Positions 1 through 12,487 of a DNA stretch of 64,000 nucleotides are shown here, piece by piece. Positions within the stretch are counted from its first letter, which is position 1; the number at the start of each line of letters is the position of its first letter. The notes below the pieces were generated by a model. The model was not told the DNA's origin, did no database searches, and saw only the letters and a program-made list of their open reading frames with translations. This stretch comes from Conchocele bisecta. Its lineage: Eukaryota > Mollusca > Bivalvia > Lucinida > Thyasiridae. The position numbers were made by a program, and so were the translations under genes. The stretch is taken from NCBI GenBank assembly GCA_029237695.1, contig CM055267.1:13871105-13935104 (forward strand). The letters are read 5' to 3'.

Positions 1-800
1 AGGAATGATCAATGTACATTGCTCTTTCAAAGTTGTTAAAATGGTGACCCCGGGGTCAAAAATGGGTGTGGCCCGTGGGGTCAAATTTTATTTTTGACCG
101 AATATGGTCATGTTATATATCAAATCGAAGGTATCAATGAGGCGATCACTCTGGTACATTTTTTTTGTCCAAATCGGATTGTTATGTCATCCAAGATGGC
201 CGCCGAAATGTCAAAAGGTCGTTCTTCTTTTATTAGAGATTTCAAAATTCTTCTTCACATTGAACTGCTTGGCCCATGGTAGCCAAACTTAAAAGTTATG
301 GTCCATGGGTGAAGCCTTTTCAGATTTGTTAAAATGGAGGTCATCGCTAATCCAAGATGGCCGCCGTCTAAAAATAGCATAAATTCTTAAAAAATCTTCT
401 TCTCATGAACTGCTTGCCGGATTTCGACAAAACTTGGTAGGAATGATCGATGTACATTGCTCTTTCAAAGTTGTTAAAATGGTAACCCCGGGGTCAAAAA
501 TGGGCGTGGCCCGTGGGGTCAAATTTTACTTTTGACTGAATATGGTCATGTCATATATCAAATTGAAGGTATCAATGAGGCGATCACTCTGGTGCAATAT
601 TTGTCGGAATCGGATGATTATGTCATCCATGATGGCCACCAAAAGGTCCATTTATTCAAGATTTTTAACGTCTTTTTCTCAGGAACCACATGGCCGATGC
701 TGGGTGAAGCATTTTCAGATTTTGTAAAATGAGTCATCGCTTAATCCAAGATGACCGCCATCTAAAAATAGCACAATTTTTTTAAAACACATGAACTCAA
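1..800. repeat. Two copies of a 438-bp tandem repeat
   Basis: The sequence from base 1 recurs from base 439 with about 90 percent identity (AGGAATGATC, then GGTGACCCCGGGGTCAAAA, then CAATGAGGCGATCACTCTGG). The second copy loses similarity towards 780-800. Short ORFs here are by-products of the repeat. It contains CCAAGATGGCCGCC, a motif also seen near 59.3-59.6 kb. Confidence 0.85.
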
Positions 801-1363
801 TGTCACATTCTCCTCTGGTGTTCATGGAGTCAGGTGAGCGAATTAGGGCCATCATGGCCCTCTTGTTTATTAAGTCATTTAAAAATACTGCTGCATCAGT
901 TTTTATTGATCAAAATGTCTTTACTATACCTTCCAAGTCAGCACACACGACACACTTGGATCTTGAAATTGTCTGATGTAACACATCCACTAATGTCATG
1001 AAAACTCACTAGATTCACTAAGTTTGGTGAAATTCATAAAATGGTCCACAAATTATTTGAACATCTCTCGTATGCAGATATATTTCAAACAGTTTGAAGT
1101 GTGAAAAATCTTTTTGCAAGAAAAGTGTTTTTTTTACCTAACTTCAAATTATCAATAAATCGAGTCAATTATCATGTGTTACAAGAACTTATTACTAGAC
1201 GAGGGTGGCAATAGCCAGCATGTCTACCCCACAGATGCATTGTCATTGAATACAAATAAGAAAACACTATATAAATGGAAGATGCCCGCGGTGTTCCGCC
1301 ACAGTTATCACCAAGTTGAGCTCTCCGCAAGTGAGTAAAAGATGATTTTGTATATAAATGTGA

Positions 1364-1567
1364 CTGGAGAAATGGGGCTTATGGGTTCTGCGACCAGTGT
1401 AGCTCCTGTAGCCTGATAGCGATCTATATTGCTTATTGGAAGCATGGCAGGTGTTTCATTGATGGAATGATAAACAGTGCAGATCCCGATCAGACTGTGC
1501 AGATGCACAGGTTGATCTGGATCTACACTGGTCACAAAACCCATAAGCCCCATTTCTCCAGTCACGG
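1364..1567. repeat. Foldback element F1 (GGGGCTTATGGG family)
   Basis: It starts TGACTGGAGAAATGGGGCTT and ends with the inverted copy AAGCCCCATTTCTCCAGTCA, with GATCTGCACTGTT-like sequence near the middle. The family recurs at 5900-6108, 13966-14590, 29412-29650, 51023-51260, 53775-54235 and in part at 55486. It codes for nothing and is the commonest dispersed element in this window. Confidence 0.85.
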
Positions 1568-1879
1568 CGATAAATTACATAGAGCTAAAGAATGTGTTAC
1601 TATAACCTATAAAGCTACAATCTACAACAGCTGCTGTCAGCTGCGTTTGACATAGTCCTTCTGCTGTTTATGGGCACGTCTGGCCATGACCCAGAAGTAT
1701 AAACTGGGCCATAGAGCCCTTAGCAGGATGGCGAGTTTGGGCAGCACGAGCGCGTCAACTCGGTCCGGTGCTGCACGGCCCGCACAATCTCCCCAGCTAC
1801 CGCTTCCGGAGCCAGACCACCAGCAGTCGTTGCATCCAGCACTGCAATACATTGTCTTATCAGGTAACGATTTGATGTA

Positions 1880-2215
1880 TCAGTGTTTTACAGCCTATCA
1901 ACAGCAACGTCATTTAAGGATGTGCCAACGGGTTCGATCCCGCATTTAACCTGCTTCATTGCCGGGGGGGGGGGGGGGTGGGGGGGGGGGGGGTGTCCCA
2001 AAATGAGAACAGAATATTTACTAAAAAATATACAGTGTATATTCAGCCCTGAAATTAGAATAACCTGTCGTAGTGCCTGGTCCATACTACACCAAAGTAA
2101 CTTGGCCCCTTCCCTTAACAATAATACAATAATATGATTAGGAATAATTGTATACCTCAAATAGGTATAACCAGATTCAACTCTCACATACAAGAATACG
2201 AAAGACGCACATGAG
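1880..2215. mobile_element. SINE-like retroposon S1 (left arm copy)
   Basis: It begins near a GTTTTACAGCCTATCAACAGC head, contains GGGTTCGATCCCG (B-box-like), a G-rich run, the AATATTTAC...CCTGAAATTAGAATAACCTG core and the CTTGGCCCCTTCCC stretch. The same family occurs at about 5262-5590 (mirror), 9780-10465, 10460-10860, 12001-12487 and 14029-14419. I call it SINE-like from copy structure and the target duplications of other copies; no internal A box was identified. Confidence 0.6.
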
Positions 2216-2848
2216 AATCAGGTAACCAGGTTTGTATTGGTGGAGTACGTACTGACTGATAACACTGTAGTAACGGGCATTAACCTGATATGAATATTTG
2301 GGTAACGGTTTATTGAAAACTGATGTTTCATTGGTCGAACGGCGTCCCATGACGTTACTGAATGACGTCGTATAATGATGCAACATAAACAAGTCTGTGT
2401 TCTTTTCAACGAAACCTAGGTTATATTTGACCATCGTGTCTGTGGATATAAAATCAGACTCGGCTCGGCTCGTCAACGGTAGGAATTCAGAGTCCTGCCA
2501 CGTTTCCGAGCCTTGTCTGATAAACTTGATATCAAGACACTAGCCAAGTATTCTCTATATATCTCGTAGGCAACCATAGTTCTACCATGGTCCTTTAATG
2601 TATTTCTGGACATTTATAATAAATGCAAATTTAACATTTCACATCTACTCTAATTTTCTCTTGATTTTAAAAACATAAATCTCATTATGCCCTTAGCTGT
2701 TGCTCGGACGTTATACCCCAGCATTTCATTTTCTGTCTGCCTCGTGTGCCTGTTACACATTTATTAGTCATGTTAGTGGCCCCCAGCTGAGAAGAGACCT
2801 TCAGACATGTGAGATTGCTGAGTCACAGGTCAGACTGCACATCTGGCC

Positions 2849-3348
2849 NNNNNNNNNNNNNNNNNNNNNNNNNNNNNNNNNNNNNNNNNNNNNNNNNNNN
2901 NNNNNNNNNNNNNNNNNNNNNNNNNNNNNNNNNNNNNNNNNNNNNNNNNNNNNNNNNNNNNNNNNNNNNNNNNNNNNNNNNNNNNNNNNNNNNNNNNNNN
3001 NNNNNNNNNNNNNNNNNNNNNNNNNNNNNNNNNNNNNNNNNNNNNNNNNNNNNNNNNNNNNNNNNNNNNNNNNNNNNNNNNNNNNNNNNNNNNNNNNNNN
3101 NNNNNNNNNNNNNNNNNNNNNNNNNNNNNNNNNNNNNNNNNNNNNNNNNNNNNNNNNNNNNNNNNNNNNNNNNNNNNNNNNNNNNNNNNNNNNNNNNNNN
3201 NNNNNNNNNNNNNNNNNNNNNNNNNNNNNNNNNNNNNNNNNNNNNNNNNNNNNNNNNNNNNNNNNNNNNNNNNNNNNNNNNNNNNNNNNNNNNNNNNNNN
3301 NNNNNNNNNNNNNNNNNNNNNNNNNNNNNNNNNNNNNNNNNNNNNNNN
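2849..3348. other. Assembly gap of 500 N
   Basis: There are exactly 500 undetermined bases. The flanking bases are inverted copies of each other (GCACATCTGGCC before, GGCCAGATGTGC after), so the gap sits at the dyad of the inverted repeat and its length is a placeholder. Confidence 0.99.
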
Positions 3349-3942
3349 GGCCAGATGTGCAGTCTGACCTGGGACTCAGCAAGTCACACATGTCTGAAGG
3401 TCTCTTCTCAGCTGGGGGCCACTAACATGACTAATAAATGTGCAACAGGCACACGAGGCAGACAGAAAATGAAATGCTGGGGTATAACGTCCCAGCAACA
3501 GCTAAGTGCATAATGAGATTTATGTTTTTAAAATCACGAGAAAATTAGAGTAGATGTGAAATGTTAAATTTGCATTTATTATAAATGTCTAGAAATACAT
3601 TAAAGGACCATGGTAGAACTATGGTTGCCTACGAGATATATAGAGAATACTAGGCTAGTGTCTTGATATCAAGTTTATCAGACAAGGCTCGGAAACGTGG
3701 CGAGACTCGGAATTCCTACCGTTGACGAGCCGAGCCGAGCCTGATTTTATATCCACAGACACGATGGTCAAATATAACCTAGGTTTCGTTGAGAAGAACA
3801 CAGACTTGTTTATGTTGCGTCATTATACGACGTCATTCAGTAACGTCATGGGACGCCGTTCGACCAATGAAACATCAGTTTTCAATAAACCGTTACCCGA
3901 ATATTCATATGAGGTTAATGCCCGTTACTACAGTGTTATCAG

Positions 3943-5265
3943 TCTGTACATACTCCACCAATACAAACCTGGTTACCTGATTCTCATGTGTACATACTCC
4001 ACCAATACAAACCTGGTTACCTGATTCTCATGTGTACATACTCCACCAATACAAACCTGGTTACCTGATTCTCATGTGTACATACTCCACCAATACAAAC
4101 CTGGTTACCTGATTCTCATGTGTACATACTCCACCAATACAAACCTGGTTACCTGATTCTCATGTGTACATACTCCACCAATACAAACCTGGTTACCTGA
4201 TTCTCATGTGTACATACTCCACCAATACAAACTGGTTACCTGATTCTCATGTGTACATACTCCACCAATACAAACATGGTTACCTGATTCTCATGTGTAC
4301 GTACTCCACCAATACAAACCTGGTTACCTGATTCTCATGTGTACATACTCCACCAATACAAACCTGGTTACCTGATTCTCATGTGTACATACTCCACCAA
4401 TACAAACCTGGTTACCTGATTCTCATGTGTACGTACTCCACCAATACAAACCTGGTTACCTGATTCTCATGTGTACATACTCCACCAATACAAACCTGGT
4501 TACCTGATTCTCATGTGTACATACTCCACCAATACAAACCTGGTTACCTGATTCTCATGTGTACATACTCCACCAATACAAAACCTGGTTACCTGATTCT
4601 CATGTGTACATACTCCACCAATACAAACCTGGTTACCTGATTCTCATGTGTACGTACTCCACCAATACAAACCTGGTTACCTGATTCTCATGTGTACGTA
4701 CTCCACCAATACAAACCTGGTTACCTGATTCTCATGTGTACGTACTCCACCAATACAAACCTGGTTACCTGATTCTCATGTGTACATACTCCACCAATAC
4801 AAACCTGGTTACCTGATTCTCATGTGTACATACTCCCACCAATACAAACCTGGTTACCTGATTCTCATGTGTACGTACTCCACCAATACAAACCTGGTTA
4901 CCTGATTCTCATGTGTACGTACTCCACCAATACAAACCTGGTTACCTGATTCTCATGTGTACATACTCCACCAATACAAACCTGGTTACCTGATTCTCAT
5001 GTGTACGTACTCCACCAATACAAACCTGGTTACCTGATTCTCATGTGTACGTACTCCACCAATACAAACCTGGTTACCTGATTCTCATGTGTACATACTC
5101 CACCAATACAAACCTGGTTACCTGATTCTCATGTGTACATACTCCACCAATACAAACCTGGTTACCTGATTCTCATGTGTACATACTCCACCAATACAAA
5201 CCTGGTTACCTGATTCTCATGTGTACATACTCCACCAATACAAACCTGGTTACCTGATTCTCATG
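3943..5265. repeat. 44-bp satellite, about 30 copies
   Basis: The unit contains ACTCCACCAATACAAACC and GGTTACCTGATTCTCAT. Copies are nearly identical, with an A/G alternation in GTACATAC versus GTACGTAC and rare one-base indels. The left arm of the inverted repeat holds one copy at about 2209-2251, so the array expanded after, or on only one side of, the inverted duplication. Confidence 0.97.
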
Positions 5266-5899
5266 TGCGTCTTTCGTATTCTTGTATGTGAGAGTTGAAT
5301 CTGGTTATACCTATTTGAGGTATACAATTATTCCTAATCATATTATTGTTAAGGGAAGGGGCCAAGTTACTTTGGTGTAGTATGGACCAGGCACTACGAC
5401 AGGTTATTCTAATTTCAGGGTTGAATATACACTGTATATTTTTTTTTTGTAAATATTCTGTTATCATTTTGGGACCCCCACCCCCTCCTCCGCAATGAAG
5501 CAGGTTAAATGCGGGATCGAACCCGTTGGCACATCCTTAAATGACGTTGCTGTTGATAGGCTGTAAAACACTGATACATCAAATCGTTACCTGATGAGAC
5601 AATGAATGTATTGCAGTGCTGGATGCAACGACTGCTGGTGGTCTGGCTCCGGAAGCGGTAGCTGGGGAGATTGTGCGGGCCGTGCAGCACCGGACCCCCG
5701 AGTTGACGCCCGCCTCGTGCCTGCCCAAACTCGCCATCCTGCTAAGGGCTCTATGGCCCAGTTTATACTTCTGGGTCATGGCCAGACGTGCCCATAAACA
5801 GCAGAAGGACTATGTCAAACGCAGCTGATAGCAGCTGTTGTAGCTTGTAGCTTTATAGGTTATATGTAACACATTCTTTAGCTCTATGTAATTTATCGC

Positions 5900-6108
5900 C
5901 GTGACTGGAGAAATGGGGCTTATGGGTTTTGTGACCAGTGTAGATCCAGATCAGCCTGTGCATCTGCACAGTCTGATCGGGATCTGCACTGTTTATCATT
6001 CCATCAATGAAACACCTGCCATGCTTCCAACAAGCAATATAGATCGCTATCAGGCTACAGGAGCTACACTGGTCGCAGAACCCATAAGCCCCATTTCTCC
6101 AGTCACAT
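5900..6108. repeat. Foldback element F1 (right arm copy)
   Basis: This is the mirror of the 1364-1567 copy in the right arm of the large inverted repeat. It starts TGACTGGAGAAATGGGGCTT and ends with its inverted copy. Confidence 0.85.
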
Positions 6109-6604
6109 TTATATACAAAATCATCTTTTACTCACTTGCGGAGAGCTCAACTTGGTGATAACTGTGGCGGAACACCGCGGGCATCTTCCATTTATATAGT
6201 GTTTTCTTATTTGTATTCAATGACAATGCATCTGTGGGGTAGACATGCTGGCTATTGCCACCCTCGTCTAGTAATAAGTTCTTGTAACATATGATAATTG
6301 ACTCGATTTATTGATAATTTGAAGTTAGGTAAAAAAAACATTTTCTTGCAAAAGATTTTTCACACTTCAAACTGTTTGAAATATATCTGTATACGAGAGA
6401 TGTTCAAATAATTTGTGGACCATTTTATGAATTTCACCAAACTTATTAGTGAATCTAGTGAGTTTTCATGACATTAGTGGATGTGTTACATCAGACAATT
6501 TCAAGATCCAAGTGTGTCGTGTGTGCTGACTTGGAAGGTATAGTAAAGACATTTTGATCAATAAAAACTGATGCAGCAGTATTTTTAAATGACTTAATAA
6601 AAAA

Positions 6605-8213
6605 TACATAATTATAATGATCTTTTTTTGCTGTTATAAATAAATGCAGCACCAATCAACTTATCTATGCACATTTAGAATGGGTGAGGGGGGGGGGGGA
6701 CTGGCTATTTTTTAGGGGTACCACCACCGGAATTTACATAAAATTATACCCCCCACCACCAGAATTTATTTATTTCTTGCATAACCCCACACCACCAGAT
6801 TGATTTTTTTAATAACCCCCACCACCGGAATTGATTTTTTGCATAAAACACCCCCACCACCAGAATTGCTTTCTCATTTAACCCCTACCTCCAGAAAAAA
6901 AAAAATTGCATAAAACACCCCCCACCACCAGAATTTATTTCTCCTTTATCCCCCACCACCAGAAAATGTTATTCTTGGGGAGCAATATGTGAAATCGTTT
7001 GATTATTACCACTGCTGGAAGCTGAGGTCAACTAATATTGCTAAAGTCGTGTCATAAATAACGTTGATGTGTGTCAACATTAGGACACTGACAAGTACTG
7101 GTTTGTTATTGGCAGACGTTGTGAACAGCATATCTGTGAAAGAATATATCAAGCTGCTCTTTGTTCTATATTAATAAAACACATTATTATTAATATTAAT
7201 CATTATACATGTAATACCATCGACTTGGTACTTAACCTATACGTGTCTGCCATAAATATTAAAATCCACTGAAGTCCATTAGACAGAAAGGCGCCATTAT
7301 TTTAGGAATCCAAAATTGTTATGAATGAGTGACGTCAACACGTAGTAAATAAGACACGCCCATAAACATTCATACGCACATAGTTTCTTCAATAAAACAC
7401 AAATATTATTAAAAATAAGGAAATTAAGTAGTAGAAATGTAATAAATAGGATAATTAATCGTTCAGGATTGAATCGCGTGAAATAATACACTCATGTTCG
7501 TTGGTTCCGCGTAAACAACGCATTCGTTAGGCGAACTTGTTTACACGCAGACCGACGAACACTCGTGTACGAGATGTCTTGGGGTCGAGATGTCCGACAG
7601 CCAATCGAACTAGGCCGAACGCGCTGGATTGCAAGAACAACAACTCTTAATAACTTTCGCTAAACGTTGACCAGTGAACAATGTCGGTGTTTTTTTTACA
7701 GAGACTTCTAAATTGATACACCGACACCCACTTTAATACTTATGGAAAATAACCACCCACCAACATCATAGGGGAACTTAACCCCCCACCACCAGAAAGG
7801 ATAAAAAGAAAATACCCCTACCTATAGATATTTTAAATGACGTAGACCCCCACCCACCCAGTAGAAAATAAATAAATTAATACGACCACCACCATGCTGT
7901 TTTAAAAAAAATCCCGTCCCCCCCCCCCCCCTCCTGGAAAGCCCTGAGTTATAACACTTTACTTTAACACCCTTTCAGATGTACCCTAATTGAACAAAAT
8001 GTAGTGACACTGTTAACCAAAGAGAAATCCATGTATGTTCTTGCATGGACAACACATTAGATTCATTCATTGGATGTTTGGAAGCATTGTGATAGTGCCA
8101 CATAATATGGATAGGCACATGAAACAGAACAACGAATCCCGCCTGTTACGTTCTATCAGAGGAAACAGAAGTTATAAGATATTTACCCAAACGTTAAGTT
8201 TGTGAATTCGCTA
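6605..8213. repeat. CCACCACCAGAATT minisatellite region, no gene
   Basis: From 6690 to 6970 an imperfect unit of about 45-55 bases with the core CCACCACCAGAATT recurs about six times. Related CCACCACC stretches return at 7741-7900, and the pair is bounded by a G-run (near 6690) and a C-run (near 7925) in opposite sense, suggesting one element with C-rich subterminal repeats. Between 6970 and 7740 I see AT-rich unique sequence. No supported ORF. Confidence 0.6.
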
Positions 8214-8427
8214 TTAACCCTTACTACGCTGAATTAAATGTTGTCGTCTGCTGGAAATGTTTTATTTTCAATATTTCTCGACAAAAACCTGGTTTTGACA
8301 GCACATGAGAATCGTCTCCAGTGGAGACGATTCTCATGTGCTGTCAAAACCAGTTTTTTGTTAAGAATTAAAGCAAAAATGAAAAACAGCAGACGGCAAT
8401 TTCCATCAACAGCGTAGGAAGGGTTAA
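8214..8427. mobile_element. Foldback MITE P2, copy 1
   Basis: It is bounded by TTAACCCTTACTACGCTG and its inverted copy CAGCGTAGGAAGGGTTAA. Inside is TTGTCGTCTGCTG and a central near-perfect hairpin around 8290-8360 (GACAGCACATGAGAATCGTC). Related copies lie at 15884-16077 and 17256-17474, with a fragment near 13075-13175. Confidence 0.8.
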
Positions 8428-8529
8428 GTCTTTGACCTTAATCTTGTGATTACTGGTGGTTGGAAGGTCATGGATTTGTGACAGAATGATAGAGGACCAT
8501 CAGAGGAATGCATGTGTGAACTATCGATA

Positions 8530-9373
8530 AGTTCTATCAAAGGAAACGGAAGTTGAAGAACTTGTTTCATTTAGGAAACTTCATGATATTGCATGCATGC
8601 ATTTCTCTGATGGTCCTATATCATGCTGTAGTTGACATCTGGGGATATGCCATTAGCTCTTCCTGCACGTCTTGCAGGCGAGATAAAAATGTATATGCAC
8701 CTGTGACCAGTAGTCACCAATTAGCTAGCTGTCTTGTCAATGTGGAATCGGTTTGTTTACTTCCATGAGCACTCAAATGGGCCTGAATGTACACTAGTTT
8801 CAAACGAGCCATGGTCATAATGGTGACTATAGTTGCCCTTTTTCCGTTGTCGTTCGCATCCTCAAACTTAACGTTTGGGTAAATTTACAACGTCTGTTTC
8901 CTTTCATAGAATTTCTTGATATTTCATACATCCATTCCTCTGATCCTCTTCAATCATGCTGTTACAAATCCACGAACCTCCAGGCCCTAAAGTTCACAGA
9001 CTTAGTGGATTCACAAAAAATAACGATCGGGTAAATTTCTTATAAACTTCCAGTTTCCTTTTACAGAAATTCTTTATCTTTCACACACACGTTCTTCTGC
9101 CAATCCTCTATCTTGCTGTAGCAAATCCACAAACCTCCGGGCCCCAATATCACCAATGGGTCAAGGTTACTAATACTTGGTGCATTCACAAAATAACGTT
9201 TGGGTAAATTTCTATAACTTGTTTCTTTTAGGAAACTTCATGGGATTATTGCATGCATGCATTTCTCTGATGGTCGTTTATCATGCTGTAGCAAATTCCA
9301 AGAGCCCCAAGTTAAGGTCACAGACAAAATTTCTTAATATTTCACACATGTATTTGTCTGATGGTCCTATCTT
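8530..9373. repeat. Degenerate tandem repeat
   Basis: Diverged units repeat, with conserved pieces ATTTCTCTGATGGTC, CATGCTGTAGCAAATCCA and AACGTTTGGGTAAATTT. Two units share TTAGGAAACTTCATG and TTGCATGCATGCATTTCTC. No coding gene is supported. Confidence 0.6.
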
Positions 9374-9534
9374 GATCACAGGTTGAAGTAACGGACCGAG
9401 GTCTATAAATACATTAAATATGCCTAAAAGCATCAATAAATGAAGATTTTTTTTATTTTTTTCTTCATTTATTGATGCTTTTAGGCATATTTAATGTATT
9501 TATAGACCTCGGTCCGTTACTTCAACCTGTGATC
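9374..9534. repeat. Near-perfect 161-bp palindrome
   Basis: Arms of about 73 bases starting GATCACAGGTTGAAGTAACG are separated by an AT-only spacer of about 15 bases. The right arm is an almost exact reverse complement. 9535-9780 holds nothing else I recognise. Confidence 0.9.
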
Positions 9535-9779
9535 CTGATGTGATAAATCCACGATCGTCCTTCCCCAGATAATCTCAAGGTCAAGGTTACAAGTGGGTGT
9601 CGTAGATTTGTCATAACATGACAGCGAACCAGCAATGTAATGCAGGTGTGAATTATCAGTAAGTTGCACAAATTACAATTTCACTCCCTCCAAATATGGA
9701 TACCGTACACAATGAATATAGAAGGCAATAGGCATGCATACTAAATGGCATCATGTCAATAAACCAACATGCAAGTTCA

Positions 9780-10465
9780 TTTGATTTGATTTGATTTAAT
9801 AGTGTTTAACGGCATGTCAACATCTAAGGTCATTTTAGGCAGGAGCATGCAATGGGTGATTTCACGATCCAGATTCATCCTTACCGGTATCCCAACCAGA
9901 GACCTGTAGCCTATTTCACCAACATTGCAAAGTATACTTTTATTAATTTATAATTTATTAATTTTTATTAAACTGAATTTATTACATTATCACAGCCAAT
10001 TTGGCTGTGATAATGTAATAAATTCAGTATAATAATTCTGTATAGTTTTAATCATCAAATATATTCAGTCGTTAGTTCTATATGAAATAATGCATTTCAG
10101 GAAAAATAAATTATTGCTCCCTCAAAGTATACTTTGCTGGATACTTTGCAATTTTGATGAAATCGGCAACTGGTTTGGCCCTCGGATACGTCTTTAGCAT
10201 TCTTGTATGTATGTGAGAGTTGAATTTTGATATACCCCTTATACGAGTAATATGATTATTTGTAATCCTATTACTTTTAGGGGAAGGGGCCAAATGACTG
10301 GTGCGATATGGACCTGGCACCAGATCAGGTTATTCAATTTCAGGGCTGAATATGTATTTATTTCGATGTAAATATTCCGTTCTGATTTTGTGATTTTCCC
10401 TCAATGCAGCAGGTTGAATGCGGTGGTTGATAGGCCATTAGACACCACTAAACAAACAAACATTT
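9780..10465 (-). mobile_element. SINE-like S1 copy split by a MITE
   Basis: In minus orientation the S1 head (GTTTGTTTAGTGGTGTCTAA-like) lies near 10460 and the tail near 9850. The GAGACC-CTGG stretch of S1 is interrupted at 9907-10169 by the palindromic element P1, flanked on both sides by CTG. Confidence 0.7.
9907..10169. mobile_element. Palindromic MITE P1, copy a (CTG duplication)
   Basis: It starts TAGCCTATTTCACCAACATT and ends with a diverged inverted copy (GGCAA instead of GGCTA). The central dyad is TTATCACAGCCAATTTGGCT. CTG at 9904-9906 is repeated at 10170-10172. Three-base CWG duplications are known for the PIF/Harbinger superfamily; assignment is by that feature only, since no transposase is present. 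Confidence 0.75.
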
Positions 10466-10860
10466 TAGGCCGGGTTACAGGGTCAAATCCCATATTTCAC
10501 TTGCTGTGATGGGGGATAAATCACAACATCAGTAGCCTATTTCACCAACATTGCAAAGTATACTTATCTAGCAAAGTATACTTTGAGGGAGAAATTTTCA
10601 ATTTAAAGAGAAATTTATTAATATAAATTATACTGCATTTATTGCATTATCACAGCCATTTTGGCTGTGATAATGTAATAAATTCAGTATAATAATTCTG
10701 CATACTTTTAATCATCAAATATATGCAGTCGTTAGTTCTATATGAAATAATGCATTTCAGGAAAAATAAATGATTGCTCTCTAAGTATACTTTGCAATGT
10801 TGGAGAAATCGGCTACAGAACTGAATATTTACAGAACAGAACAGAACAGATCTTTATTTT
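10466..10860 (+). mobile_element. SINE-like S1 copy, second, split by a MITE
   Basis: It carries GGCCGGGTTACAGGGTCAAA (equivalent to the GGCCGGGCAAACGGGTTCGA part of S1) up to ACATCAG, then MITE P1, then AACTGAATATTTAC, which continues S1. The copy is truncated soon after and runs into an (ACAGA)n stretch at about 10830. Confidence 0.6.
10533..10815. mobile_element. Palindromic MITE P1, copy b (CAG duplication)
   Basis: The ends are TAGCCTATTTCACCAACATT and its inverted copy GGCTA. The flanking CAG at 10530-10532 is repeated at 10816-10818. The central dyad is ATCACAGCCATTTTGGCTGT. Confidence 0.85.
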
Positions 10861-11559
10861 GCAAATCTCAGACCGCAACATGCGGTATATGAGTACATAT
10901 TGATTTTCATGGCAAAATGGTGACAGGGTGTCTGCTACAATAGTCAGGTGACATGTATTACAAACACAGTGATGGCAACCAACAAGATAAAGCCTTAAAA
11001 ATGCAAATAAAATGATTAAGTCCCAATGAGCGGGAGAAACTTACATATGAGGCCATGTCCTATATGGATGCAATAAGTTGTGTTTATCATACGTATTGAA
11101 TTAATCAAGTAGCACAGAACATTTTGTTGAATAAAAAACAAAAACTTTGGAAATCTGTGTCGCGTATCAGCGTAACATAATTTTGACAGACATTTTTATG
11201 AACAATAAATATAATTTCTAACTATGGATGTCAATATTCGAAATAAATGTACACTATATTGCAGCAGACTGAAAAGATGACTGTGTTACACCAGGTTACA
11301 GAATAGGCAAGTTAAAACTGAGAGTGGATATGCAACTGACCATATTGTGACCACTATCTAACTCAACAAACATAACAAGTCATTGAACTGAATGCACATG
11401 GATGTGCTCGCCATGGGTACATATACAGTATTCAATACTGATTAGAGATAAACCTGATGAGCAATTGTGTTCTCCATTCAACAGCACTTGCTGATTATCC
11501 CCATAAAAACAGGTAATTTGCCTTGTCCGTCCGTCACCAATCTTGTAACTCATGACACT
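10861..11559. other. No gene recognised
   Basis: AT-rich sequence with no supported ORF. The start (GATCTTTATTTTGCAAATCT) resembles the tail region of a dispersed element but I cannot name it. Confidence 0.5.
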
Positions 11560-12000
11560 TTTAAACCATACTAGCTACAGACTTGTTATGTGGTTTCCTT
11601 ATGATGAGTCGATGTGCAAAGTTTATTTTGATTTCTGATTCAACCCCCTGGTCATGGACTTTCTCCCCCTTTTCAACTTAGAATTTTCCAATTTTGGCCT
11701 GTAACTCGTAAGACTTTTAAACCCTAACAGCTACACACCTGAAACTTGGTATGTAGCTTCCATATGATGAGTAGATGCGCAAAGTTTAATTTGATTTTTG
11801 ATTCGACCCCGGGGTCATGGATTATCTCCCCCTTTTCGACTAAGAATTTCCTAATTTTGCCTCGTAAAACTTTTAAACCGTACTAGCTACAGACCAGAGA
11901 CTTGATATGTAGCTTCCTTTTGAGGAGTAGATGCGCAAAGTTTATTTTTATTTTTGATCTGTCTTCGACCTCCTGGTCATGGATTATCTCCCTCTTTTTG

Positions 12001-12487
12001 TTTGTTTTTGTTTATTGGTGTTTAACGGCCTATCAACAGCTATGGTCATGTAAGGCCGGGCAAACAGGTTTGATCCTGTTTTAACCTGCTGCATTGGGGG
12101 GAAAATCCCAAAATCAGAACGGAATATTTACATCGAGATACAACATATTTAGCCCTGAAATTAGAATAACCTGACCTGTAGCCTATTTCATCAAAATTGC
12201 AAAGTATACTTTACTAGCAAAGTATACTTTGAGGGAGTAATCATTTATTTTTCCTGAAATGCATTATTTCATATAGAACTAACAAATGCATATATTTCAT
12301 GATTAAAAGTATGCAGAATTATTATACTGAATTTATTACATTATCACAGCCATAATGGCTGTGATAATGTAATAAATTCAGTATAATAAAAATTTATAAA
12401 TTTATCATAAAATTGAAAATTTCTCCCTCAAAGTATACTTTGCTACTAAAGTATACTTTGCAATGTTGATGAAATCGGCTACAGGTG
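12001..12487 (+). mobile_element. SINE-like S1 plus nested MITE, 12-bp TSD
   Basis: An S1 head (TTTGTTTTTGTTTATTGGTG) is followed by the S1 core, then MITE P1. The tandem-repeat sequence TCCCTCTTTTTG at 11989-12000 is repeated at 12488-12499, so the whole block entered as a unit, or the MITE entered after S1. The perfect 12-bp duplication supports retroposition of S1. Confidence 0.8.
12179..12481. mobile_element. Palindromic MITE P1, copy c
   Basis: It has TAGCCTATTTCATCAAAATT and inverted GGCTA ends, inside an S1 copy after ACCTG. The flanks are CTG on the left and CAG on the right, so the duplication is imperfect here. The dyad is ATCACAGCCATAATGGCTGT. Confidence 0.8.

Larger units (their letters stand above)
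866..6604. repeat. Large inverted repeat, 5.7 kb, gap at centre
   Basis: The segment starting TTTATTAAGTCATTTAAAAA at 866 returns in reverse complement ending at 6604. The two arms match almost continuously: 866-2848 against 3349-6604. The right arm is about 1.27 kb longer because it contains a 44-bp satellite array. Both arms carry the same foldback repeat and SINE-like copy. No protein-coding gene is visible. It could be an inverted duplication, a foldback transposon or a palindrome mis-joined during scaffolding. Confidence 0.9.

Noticed and set aside
2700..3513. Long ORFs of 196-241 residues
   Set aside because: They read through the 500-N gap and exist only because N is translated as X.
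3943..5265. Possible CRISPR array
   Set aside because: Units are contiguous 44-bp repeats without variable spacers, in a eukaryotic context: a satellite.
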